Assembly: GCF_040683095.1 (NCBI RefSeq)
Contig: NZ_JBFBCI010000048.1
Location: 1-64,000, forward strand
Length of the DNA: 64,000 nucleotides
Reading direction: 5' to 3'
DNA from: Sphaerisporangium sp040683095
Lineage (GTDB): Bacteria > Actinomycetota > Actinomycetes > Streptosporangiales > Streptosporangiaceae
The notes beneath the pieces were generated by a model. That model saw only the letters and a program-made list of their open reading frames with translations. It did no database searches and was not told the origin of the DNA. The stretch's first letter is position 1. Every line of letters begins with the position of its first letter. Below are positions 37,753-45,558 of this stretch, piece after piece. A program made the translations under genes and the position numbers.

Positions 37753-38100
37753 GTGGGTAGTGGCAACGCGATCCGTGGTAGCCGTGTCGGCGCGGGCCCA
37801 ATGGGCGAGGCCGAGCGTGGCGAGGCGGCCCCTCGAGTGCGGGTCTCGTTCTGGTGCGCCAACATGCACGAGACGCGTCCGAGTTTCGCCAGCGACGCCG
37901 CCGTCCCTGAGTACTGGGACTGCCCGCGGTGCGGTCTCCCGGCCGGTCAGGACGAGTCTGCCCCGCCCGCGCCTCCGCGAAACGAGCCGTACAAGACTCA
38001 CCTGGCCTACGTGAAGGAGCGGCGCAGCGACACAGACGGCGCCGCGATCCTCGCCGAGGCCCTGGAGCGGCTGCGCAACAACAACCGCACCCTCTGGTAG
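37753..38100 (+). CDS. rbpA: RNA polymerase-binding protein RbpA
   Basis: 115 residues. N-terminal NAIRGSRVGAGPMGEAERGE is the conserved RbpA tail; FWCANMHETRPSF and WDCPRCGLPAG give the zinc-binding Cys set; the C-terminal KTHLAYVKERRSD-x-DGAAIL part is the sigma-interaction helix. RbpA stabilises open complexes with the primary sigma factor in actinobacteria. GTG 37753 with AGGAG upstream. Followed by a 14-bp terminator. Confidence 0.97.
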   Translation: MGSGNAIRGSRVGAGPMGEAERGEAAPRVRVSFWCANMHETRPSFASDAAVPEYWDCPRCGLPAGQDESAPPAPPRNEPYKTHLAYVKERRSDTDGAAILAEALERLRNNNRTLW

Positions 38101-38134
38101 ACCTCGCGCCCGGCGAGCCGGGCAAGGTGTGAAC

Positions 38135-38167
38135 GGAAGGCCCCCGCGGACGTCGCGGGGGCCTTCC
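38135..38167. terminator. bidirectional terminator after rbpA
   Basis: Perfect 14-bp arms GGAAGGCCCCCGCG (38135-38148) and CGCGGGGGCCTTCC (38154-38167), loop GACGT. It separates rbpA from the convergent amidohydrolase stop at 38195. Confidence 0.88.
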
Positions 38168-38194
38168 GCGCCCTTGGGAGACGCGGGGAGCCGG

Positions 38195-39838
38195 TCAGGC
38201 GGGACGCTCGTAGACCGCCTCGCCGTCCACGAATGTCATGGCGACCCGGGTGGTCCAGATGTCCTCGGGGTCCAGCGCATAGGGGTCGCGGTCGAGCACG
38301 ACCAGGTCGGCGCGCATGCCCTCGGCGATGACACCCGCCTCGTCGTCGTGGTTGATCCGGGCCGAGCCCGCCGTGTACGCCGCCATGACCGTGGCGAGGT
38401 CGAGGCTCTGCCGGGGGAGGAACGGCGTCTGGGCGGTGGGGTAGTCCGCGTGCACCGATCCTCCGGGTTCGGTGCGGTTGACCGCCACGTGCATGGCCTG
38501 GATCGGATCGGCGGAGGAGACCGGCCAGTCGCTGCCCGCGCACAGCCGGGCGCCGGTGTTCACCAGGTCGGCGAACGGGTACTGCCAGCCGGAGCGCTCC
38601 TCGCCGAGGAACGGGATGCACAGCTCGTCCATCTGCATGTGGTGGGTGGCCCACAGGGGCTGCAGGTTGGCGGTGACCTCCTGCCGGGCGAAGCGCGGGA
38701 TGTCGGACGGCTCGATGATCTGCACGTGCGCGATGTGGTGGCGGTTGGCCGGGTCCGTCCTCTCCAGCGCGTTCAGGGCCTCGCGCACGGCGCGTTCGCC
38801 GATGGCGTGGAAGTGCACCTGGAACCCGCGCCGGTCCAGCTCGGCGACGTAGCCCCTCAGCAGTTCCGGGTCGACGTACGACAGGCCGCGCTGGTCGGGG
38901 CCGCAGTTGCAGTACGGCTCGATCACGGCGGCGGTGAAGTTCTCCGGGATCCCGTCCTGCATGATCTTCACCGAGCGGGCGTGGAAGCGGCCCGTGGACG
39001 TGGCGCGGCGCTCGGCCATCTCCTCGATCTGCTCGGCGCCCCGGGTGCGGTCCCACCACAGCGCGCCGACGACGCGCGCCTTCAGCCGCCCGGACGCGGC
39101 GGCGGAGATGTAGGCCGGGTACTGGTCGTCGGAGCCCGCGTACGAGCCGACGATCGCGTCCTGCCAGCCGGTGACGCCGAGCGAGAACAGGTGGGACTGG
39201 GCGTCCATCAGCGCCGCGTCGATGTCGCTCTCGGTGGGGCGCGGGGTGAGCAGGCCGACCAGGTCCATGGCGCCCTCGTGCAGGACGCCGCTCGGGGTGC
39301 CGTCGGCGTCGCGCTCGATGCGGCCGTCGGCGGGGTCGGGGGTCTCGGCGGTGATCCCGGCGATCTCCAGGGCGCGGGTGTTCACCCAGGCGGCGTGGTG
39401 GTCGCGCTGGATGAGGTAGACGGGCCTGTCCACGAAGTCGATCTGCGTGCGGTGGGGGAGCCCGCCGGGGAAGGCGGACATGTCCCAGCCTCCGCCGTCG
39501 ATCCACTTGTGGTCCGGGTGCGCGTCCGCGTAGGCGGCGATCTTCTCCAGGTAGGCGGGTAGGCCGTAGACATCGGAGATGTCGCACTTGGCCCGTTCGA
39601 GCCCGGCCTGCACCGGGTGGATGTGGGCGTCGACGAACCCGGGGGTGAGCAGCCTGCCGCCGAGGTCCACCGTCTCGTGCCCGGGACGCGCCTGCCGCCG
39701 GACCTCGTTCTCGTCGCCGACGGCGGCGATCCGCCCGTCGCGGACGAGCGCCGCCTCGGCGAAGCTCGGGGTGGAGTGGCCGGCGGAGCGTGTGGCCCGG
39801 GTGAACGCGGGGCCGCCGCGGAAGAGCAGATCGGTCAT
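38195..39838 (-). CDS. amidohydrolase family protein (YtcJ-like)
   Basis: 547 residues. LTPGFVDAHIHPVQAG supplies the first metal His pair; further metal or catalytic residues lie in QVHFHAIGERAV, RHHIAHVQI and CAGSDWPVSS. The ends form the small beta-sandwich (VRDGRIAAVGDENEV and GMRADLVVLDRDPYAL). This layout matches the metal-dependent YtcJ/N-substituted-formamide deformylase-like group, which hydrolyses unknown exocyclic amides. No signal peptide. ATG 39838 (MTDLLFRGG) starts the conserved part; ATG 39856 is in frame. Single-gene unit. Confidence 0.88.
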   Translation of the reverse strand: MTDLLFRGGPAFTRATRSAGHSTPSFAEAALVRDGRIAAVGDENEVRRQARPGHETVDLGGRLLTPGFVDAHIHPVQAGLERAKCDISDVYGLPAYLEKIAAYADAHPDHKWIDGGGWDMSAFPGGLPHRTQIDFVDRPVYLIQRDHHAAWVNTRALEIAGITAETPDPADGRIERDADGTPSGVLHEGAMDLVGLLTPRPTESDIDAALMDAQSHLFSLGVTGWQDAIVGSYAGSDDQYPAYISAAASGRLKARVVGALWWDRTRGAEQIEEMAERRATSTGRFHARSVKIMQDGIPENFTAAVIEPYCNCGPDQRGLSYVDPELLRGYVAELDRRGFQVHFHAIGERAVREALNALERTDPANRHHIAHVQIIEPSDIPRFARQEVTANLQPLWATHHMQMDELCIPFLGEERSGWQYPFADLVNTGARLCAGSDWPVSSADPIQAMHVAVNRTEPGGSVHADYPTAQTPFLPRQSLDLATVMAAYTAGSARINHDDEAGVIAEGMRADLVVLDRDPYALDPEDIWTTRVAMTFVDGEAVYERPA

Positions 39839-40104
39839 CGAAGAATCCGGGGCCACCGCGGGGCGGGTACCCCTCCTCCTGCCTGTGGTCGGGATGGTCG
39901 GGTGATGCGACTACGCCGCCTTATCCTGCTATATCCGTCGCAAGACCGCAGCATGGCCACGGAGAACCTCGGCGATTCGCGGCGTATCCCACGGAAACGC
40001 CTGTTCGGCAACAAACTACGTAAACGAAACGGCGGGCTCATCCATGTGTAGCAGTCTTGTAACAGTCCGGCGGCACTCTGGTATCCGGACACCAGGGGGT
40101 TTGA

Positions 40105-41151
40105 ATGGGCTTTTTGCGGATCCGCACCACCGTGGACGAGCGGCCGGGCCGGCTGGCCTCCCTCACCGCCGCGCTCGCGGCCAAGGGCGGCAACATCCTC
40201 GGGCTGAGCGTGCAGCCCGACACCGACGGCACCGTCGACGAGTTCATCGCCGACATCCCCGCCTCCGCCGAGACCGTGCGGGAGGCGCTGGAGGCGGCCG
40301 GCGGGCGTCGTGTGCAGGTCGTCCCCGCGACGGCCCACGAGCTCACCGACGAGCCCACGCGCGTGCTGCTGCTCGCCTCCCGTCTGCGCGCCGCGCCGTG
40401 GCGGCTGCCGGAGGTGCTGGCCGACCTGCTGCGGGCCGACGACGCGCGCTGGGTGTACGGCGCGGACCTGTCCGACCTGCCGGACCCGACGCTGCTGACC
40501 GTCCCCGTGGCGCCGCGCCGGGCGATCCGCCTGCGCCGCATCGGCCTGCCGTTCACGCTCACCGAGTCCGCCCGCGCGGCGGCCCTCGTCCGCCTGGCGC
40601 AGCCGCCCGCCGAGGCGATGCCCGCCGAGCGCCCCGTGACGCTCAGCGACGGCATCGAGGTGCGGGTGCGCCCGCTGACCCACCTGTACCGCGAGGCCGT
40701 CCGCGACCTGCACGACCGCTGCTCGCCCGACTCACGCCGTTTCCGGTACTTCACCTCCATGCCGTCGCTGCCGCCGCGCATGTTCGACCGGCTCTGCGAC
40801 CGCGACCGCGGCCACTCGCTGGTCGCCGGGTACGACGGCCAGGTCGTCGCCATGGCCAACCTGATGTTCAGCCCCGACCCGGGCATCGCCGAGGTGGCCT
40901 TCCTGGTCGAGGACCGCTGGCAGGGGCGCGGCCTCGGCTCCACGCTGGCCCGCATGCTGCTGCAGGAGGCCCGCGACCTCGGGTTCGCGGAGGTCAAGGC
41001 CACCCTGCTCTCGGACAACGCGCGCATGCGCCGCCTGCTGCTCTCCCTCGGCGCCACTCTGGCCTACACCGAGGACCCGGGCGTGCTGGAGGCGCGGATC
41101 GCCGCGGGCGCGACGGTGCCGCTACCCGGGCCCCTTCCCCGCCCGTCCTGA
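40105..41151 (+). CDS. ACT domain-GNAT acetyltransferase fusion
   Basis: 348 residues. Residues 1-75 form an ACT domain (FLRIRTTVDERPGRLASL then NILGLSVQPD), a fold that binds amino acids to control enzymes. A linker of about 110 residues follows, and about 185-330 is a GNAT domain with the acetyl-CoA loop EDRWQGRGLGSTLARML and the LLSLGATL helix. Likely an amino-acid-sensed acetyltransferase; similar fusions are seen in actinobacteria. Target unknown. It ends 13 bp from the stop of the convergent gene at 41165, with no space for a terminator. Confidence 0.85.
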   Translation: MGFLRIRTTVDERPGRLASLTAALAAKGGNILGLSVQPDTDGTVDEFIADIPASAETVREALEAAGGRRVQVVPATAHELTDEPTRVLLLASRLRAAPWRLPEVLADLLRADDARWVYGADLSDLPDPTLLTVPVAPRRAIRLRRIGLPFTLTESARAAALVRLAQPPAEAMPAERPVTLSDGIEVRVRPLTHLYREAVRDLHDRCSPDSRRFRYFTSMPSLPPRMFDRLCDRDRGHSLVAGYDGQVVAMANLMFSPDPGIAEVAFLVEDRWQGRGLGSTLARMLLQEARDLGFAEVKATLLSDNARMRRLLLSLGATLAYTEDPGVLEARIAAGATVPLPGPLPRPS

Positions 41152-41164
41152 GCCTCCGGTCGCG

Positions 41165-42328
41165 TCAGTCGCGGCCGTAGATCACGCGGCCGGGTAGCCG
41201 GTCGCCGGCGACGCGCAGCCACGTGCGCAGGCACGCGAGGATCTCGCCGCTGCGCGCGTCCCCGGCGCGGTAGGCGATGTCCCGGTTGCCCGTGTAGTCG
41301 CGCAGGTCCGCGTACGGCCGGATCTCCAGCACCTTGACCTCGGTGTCCACCCCGGCGTCCCGCGCCCGCCGGACGTGATCCTCCAGCAGGCGCCGGGAGC
41401 GGTCGGCCACGCCTCCCCACCAGCTCCGCGGATGGGCGGGCGGGCGGTGGACGAGCGAGCAGATCGCCTCGTCCACCAGCCGGTGCGCCCGCAGCGCGGC
41501 GGGGGACGCCTCCCCGGTGGCGGCCACGGTGGTGGCCATGGTGGCCAGCCGCCGCGTCAGCTCGGTCCGGTAGGCGCTCCACGTCCGCGGGTCGTCCAGC
41601 GGGTGCAGCCCCGACGTGCGCAGCCCCTCCAGCGCGTGGCACGTGGCCGGGTCGACCTGGGCGATCCGCACGACCCGCGTGGCCAGCACGGCGAGCCCGT
41701 CCCCGACGCCGCCGCCCGGCGCCCGGGCGATGGACGGGTCCGCCGGGCACTCCGGCGTCTCCCTGATGCCCGGCGTGGCCAGGGCGGGCGCCGGCTCGAC
41801 CAGCACGCGGTGCTCGGGCCCGGGCAGCTCCAGCCACGTCGCGGCCCCCGCGCCGGACAGGTGCTCGTCGCGGACCGCGCACGCCCGGCCACGCCAGTCG
41901 CCGGCGACCGCCGGGTCCAGCCGCAGGCACGCCGTCCACAGCGCCCGCCAGGTGTCGACGTCCGCCTGCTTGGCCACCGTCGACCGGCCGAGGTGGTCCG
42001 CCACCCGGGGGTCGGCCATGAACGCGTGGGCCAGCTCACCGAGGGGAGTGATGCCCGGGTCCGCCATGTGCCGCCGGGCGGGCGCCGGGAGCGGCGAGGG
42101 GGACGGGGACCGCGCCACCGGCGGGCCGGACAGCAGCGTGGTGAGCTCCTCCGCGAGGGTGGCGCAGGCCGCGCGGGCCGGGTCCTCGGGGGAGGCGGAC
42201 CGCACGCCCGACACCAGCGCGGCGTGCGTCCCGGTCAGCACCGCCCGGGCCAGCGTCGCCAGGGCCGAGTCCGGGGTGTCGAGCACCGCGCGCAGGTGCT
42301 CCTCCAGCCGGCCGCCGGCGTCCGCCAT
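41165..42328 (-). CDS. partner protein of the Hsp70-like/dynamin-like operon
   Basis: 387 residues, start overlapping the ATPase stop by ATGA. Mostly helical, rich in Ala, Arg and Leu, with no domain I recognise. Visible parts: a helical N-terminus (GRLEEHLRAVLDTP), a Pro/Ser linker near residues 75-90, a mid region (PDSGLHPLDDPRTWSAY-like in place of a catalytic motif), and a more conserved-looking C-terminus with EVKVLEIRPYADLRDYTG and ACLRTWLRVAGDRLPG. It has no signal peptide or membrane helix. By position it corresponds to SrfA of the SrfABC set of other bacteria, but I could not see sequence support for that. Confidence 0.7.
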   Translation of the reverse strand: MADAGGRLEEHLRAVLDTPDSALATLARAVLTGTHAALVSGVRSASPEDPARAACATLAEELTTLLSGPPVARSPSPSPLPAPARRHMADPGITPLGELAHAFMADPRVADHLGRSTVAKQADVDTWRALWTACLRLDPAVAGDWRGRACAVRDEHLSGAGAATWLELPGPEHRVLVEPAPALATPGIRETPECPADPSIARAPGGGVGDGLAVLATRVVRIAQVDPATCHALEGLRTSGLHPLDDPRTWSAYRTELTRRLATMATTVAATGEASPAALRAHRLVDEAICSLVHRPPAHPRSWWGGVADRSRRLLEDHVRRARDAGVDTEVKVLEIRPYADLRDYTGNRDIAYRAGDARSGEILACLRTWLRVAGDRLPGRVIYGRD

Positions 42329-45300
42329 CAGTGCACTCCGGCGAACGGGTCGTAGGCCTCGCGGTAGTCCAGGTCGCCGGAGAACATGTGCGCGCGGTAC
42401 ACCGTGCCCGGTACGTTCTCGACCTCCCGCAGGCCGGAGGCGGTCCGGAACGGCGGGTCGCCCCGGTGCACGCGCAGGTGACCGCGTTCGTCCAGGCTCA
42501 CGGTGAACCGGGGGGACACACCGGGGACGTCCCGGCCCGTGACCTGGTCCAGCGACACGGTCGCGATCAGCGTGTCCCCGGACGGATCTGGCGCGCCGTC
42601 CATCGGGGCCGCCGCGTGCGGGCGCAGGTAGAACCGCCAGCCGTACGGCGCGGGCGGGGGCAGCTCGGTGAACACGCCGCGGAAGACCGTCGCGTCCGGC
42701 CCGGACTCGGTGACGAACGAGCTGGTGAACAGCCCGTCGGCGTCGCCCAGGTCGAACAGGGGCCTGCCCACGCCGTCCGTCATGCTGCCCGGGATGCCGG
42801 GATTGACGACGATCGAGGCGGGCGTGCCCAGGAACCCGTGCTCGGAGGGCATGTCGAGGGAGGCGTGCCGCCCGGACCCGACGGCGTAGTGCGGCGCGTC
42901 GCCCCGGCACAGCAGGACGTGCATGTCCATGTCGGTGTCGGCCTCGATCATCGCGCGGATCTCGGTGCGCCAGACCTCCTCGGAGTAGGAGAAGCCCGGC
43001 TCGGGGTTGGCCTGCAGGTAGTCGGCGACGCGGAAGAACGTCCAGTACACCGGCTCGCTCGTGCTCTTCTGCCGGTACACCTGGAAGCTCTCGGTCAGGC
43101 CGATCCACCGGTCGTTGCGGATGATGAGCTGCCCGTCGCCGCCCAGCAGGGGCAGGCGGTCGCCGGAGGCGAACAGGTGGGTGGTGCCCGCGCTGCCGCT
43201 TCCGGTCTGGCCGCCCGCGGTGAAGGTGCCGCGCAGGAAGAAGAACAGGTTCTCCACGTCGATCTGCAGCCACACCGCGCCGCGCCGCAGGTGGTCCTCC
43301 ACCTCGCGAGGGTCGGGGTGGATCTCCTGCCGCAGGCTCTCGGCCCAGCACGAGCCGATGGACGCGGCGTGCTTGGCGTACTCGTCCTCGATCCAGACGC
43401 TGCTCGGATCCCACTTGATCTGCCGCCGCTCGTCGGGCTGCCGTTCCGAGAAGGCGGTGATCAGCTCCTCCCTGACCAGGTTCATCCGCGAGCTGCGCCC
43501 GGTGAAGATGACCCGGTCCAGCGCGGCGTCGTGCCGTTCGGTGAGCTGGCCGCGCACCAGGTCGGCGGCCAGGCGCATGATGTCGGCGAGCACCGGGCGG
43601 ATCAGCGCGGCGAAGTCCTCGTGCTGGAGTTCCTCCTCGGGGTCGCCGGTCGCGACGTACCCGAGCGCGCTCATGATCTGGTCGACGTCCTCGAGGGGAA
43701 GCGGGTACGGCCGCTCGCCGCCGAGGGCGATCTTCGCGGTCTCGGCCAGGTCCCACAGCAGGTCGAACACCTGCCGCGCCTGCTCGGCCTCGGCGCCGTC
43801 CTTGTCCTTCCACTGCGTCGGCACCAGGAGCTGGACGTTCTCGCGGGCCGTCTCGCGCGTGCCGGGCTTGGGGCTCAGCATGGCCTTCAGCAGCGACCCG
43901 GGGACGTACCGGCCGGAGGAGTCCTTGAAGCGGTCGTCGAAGACGCCGATCACCTTGCGTGGATCCGGCCCGTGCCCCGCGGGCCCGTTCCCGCCGGAGA
44001 TCCTGATGATGCGCTCGGCGATCACCGCCTTCAGCCAGTTGAAGACGAGGAGCGTGAGGTAGTCGCCGCCGCGCTGCGTCTCTCCCGTGGTGCCGAGCAG
44101 CCAGGGCGTGAGCCGGTAGTAGCGGCCGTAGTGCGGGTCGCCGTCCGCCCCCGCCGCCGGGGTGCGGTCGGCGAGCTCCAGCCTCAGCAGCGCGATGTCG
44201 GTCGTCCCGCCGCCGATGTCGACGATCAGGACGTGCTGCTCCCACTCGGCCCGGTTCGCGTTCTCGCGCGGCGGCAGCACCGGCCGGCTGCGCGCGGCGA
44301 ACGCCTCGACGCTCAGGTCGAAGACGCCGCCGAACTCGCGCATCAGGAAGAACATGGCCGCGCCGACGGCCTCGTCGAAGCGGGTGATGACCCGGCCGAC
44401 GCCGCCCGCCTCCACCATCTTGTGCAGCGCCTGCCGCACCCGCGGCGGCGACATCGTCGGATAGGTGACCAGGACGTTGTTCACCTCGCCCGGCGCGAAG
44501 CCCTCGCTGTTGCGGCGCCGGGCGAGGTAGCCGTCGGTGCGCCTGAGCATGTCGCCGAGGACGCCCGCGATGAGGTCCTCGACGGCGAACTCGTCGCCGG
44601 GCCCGGTGCGCGCGTCCGGCCGGCCCAGCCGCTGCTTGAGCCCGCGGTGCTCGCGCCTGGCGTCCTGGTCGGCGTCGTCCCCCTCGGACGGCGGCAGCAT
44701 GGAGACGGTCAGCGGACGCCTGCGGACGACGTAGGCGGCGCTTCTCAGCTCGTTGGCGCGCGTGGACGGGTCCAGCTCGACGCGGAACAGGCGCAGGCTG
44801 TCCAGGGGCGGCTCGCGGAAGGCCGCGTCGTAGGCGTCGCTGAGGCGGTTGGTGAGGACGCGGCGCAGGTGGGGCGAGCACAGCGGCCGCGAGCGTTCGA
44901 GCTCCAGGATGAGCCTGTCGCCGATCGTCACGTCAGTGTCCGAGCGCAGCAGGGCCACCAGGCGCTCGGCCGACGGCGTCGCGGCGCCGTCCATGCCGGG
45001 ACGTAGCAGGCGTTCGGCGAGCTTCTGCACGAAGCCGCCCCATTCCGTGCTCAGGGCCGGGTTGCCGCCGCCCAGGTCGCTCTGCAGCAGCGACGCCAGC
45101 TCGCCCGCCAGCCGGCGCTGCTGCTGGGGGGAGAACAGCATCCAGTCCCTGCGGCCGATGTCGTACAGCGTCGCCGTCGAGCTGGAGGTGCCGAAGTCCA
45201 GCGCGACCAGGCCCGGGTGCGGCTGCCGGACGCGCCGGCGGGTCGCGTCCCGATCCTCCGGTTCGGGGCGGGGACCGGGGAACTCGTGCGCGCGCGTGTC

Positions 45301-45558
45301 CCCGTCCCGGGCCGGCGGAGGGGCGTCCTGGACGGGCGCCCGCGCCGCCTGGGTGTCCGAGGGCGGGGGCGGCGCCTCCCAGGTCCGAGGGCGGGTGAAC
45401 GGCTGCGTCACCGGCTCCACGTCGTCCACCCACGCCTCCGGTTCCGGTCGCCCGTCCTGTCGCGGCCGGCGGTCGGAGGTGGTGTGGTCCCGGGAGAACT
45501 CGCTCCAGTCCGACCAACGGCCTGACCGGTCACCGGCGTCCGGACGTTCCTCACGCAT
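42328..45558 (-). CDS. SrfB-like Hsp70/actin-fold ATPase
   Basis: 1076 residues. The first about 110 are disordered (Pro/Arg/Asp-rich). Then an actin/Hsp70 ATPase: phosphate-1 loop LVALDFGTSSSTATL, phosphate-2 loop HVLIVDIGGGTTDIALLRL, and adenosine motif VIFTGRSSRMNLVREEL. Large insertions separate these; the last about 300 residues look beta-rich. Length and layout match the SrfB family (Pfam virulence factor SrfB), more loosely than DnaK. It starts with ATG 45558, eight bases inside the dynamin gene, with GGGAGGG upstream, and overlaps the next gene by ATGA. Nothing suggests a chaperone role; it may be an ATP-dependent regulator or scaffold for the GTPase. Confidence 0.8.
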   Translation of the reverse strand: MREERPDAGDRSGRWSDWSEFSRDHTTSDRRPRQDGRPEPEAWVDDVEPVTQPFTRPRTWEAPPPPSDTQAARAPVQDAPPPARDGDTRAHEFPGPRPEPEDRDATRRRVRQPHPGLVALDFGTSSSTATLYDIGRRDWMLFSPQQQRRLAGELASLLQSDLGGGNPALSTEWGGFVQKLAERLLRPGMDGAATPSAERLVALLRSDTDVTIGDRLILELERSRPLCSPHLRRVLTNRLSDAYDAAFREPPLDSLRLFRVELDPSTRANELRSAAYVVRRRPLTVSMLPPSEGDDADQDARREHRGLKQRLGRPDARTGPGDEFAVEDLIAGVLGDMLRRTDGYLARRRNSEGFAPGEVNNVLVTYPTMSPPRVRQALHKMVEAGGVGRVITRFDEAVGAAMFFLMREFGGVFDLSVEAFAARSRPVLPPRENANRAEWEQHVLIVDIGGGTTDIALLRLELADRTPAAGADGDPHYGRYYRLTPWLLGTTGETQRGGDYLTLLVFNWLKAVIAERIIRISGGNGPAGHGPDPRKVIGVFDDRFKDSSGRYVPGSLLKAMLSPKPGTRETARENVQLLVPTQWKDKDGAEAEQARQVFDLLWDLAETAKIALGGERPYPLPLEDVDQIMSALGYVATGDPEEELQHEDFAALIRPVLADIMRLAADLVRGQLTERHDAALDRVIFTGRSSRMNLVREELITAFSERQPDERRQIKWDPSSVWIEDEYAKHAASIGSCWAESLRQEIHPDPREVEDHLRRGAVWLQIDVENLFFFLRGTFTAGGQTGSGSAGTTHLFASGDRLPLLGGDGQLIIRNDRWIGLTESFQVYRQKSTSEPVYWTFFRVADYLQANPEPGFSYSEEVWRTEIRAMIEADTDMDMHVLLCRGDAPHYAVGSGRHASLDMPSEHGFLGTPASIVVNPGIPGSMTDGVGRPLFDLGDADGLFTSSFVTESGPDATVFRGVFTELPPPAPYGWRFYLRPHAAAPMDGAPDPSGDTLIATVSLDQVTGRDVPGVSPRFTVSLDERGHLRVHRGDPPFRTASGLREVENVPGTVYRAHMFSGDLDYREAYDPFAGVH

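Noticed and set aside
39953..40051. 32-codon basic peptide beginning MATENLGDSRRIPRKRL
   Set aside because: Third positions are mixed AT/GC, unlike genes here, and there is no ribosome binding site; the AT-richer patch is more likely a promoter region.
42400..44881. Minus-strand upstream continuation of the partner-protein frame to over 1200 codons
   Set aside because: It overlaps the ATPase gene in another frame and is Arg/Pro-rich; the ATGA overlap at 42328 fixes the start.
42331..45006. Long plus-strand frame across the Hsp70-like gene
   Set aside because: It is the complement of a gene with ATPase motifs, and has no recognisable domain.
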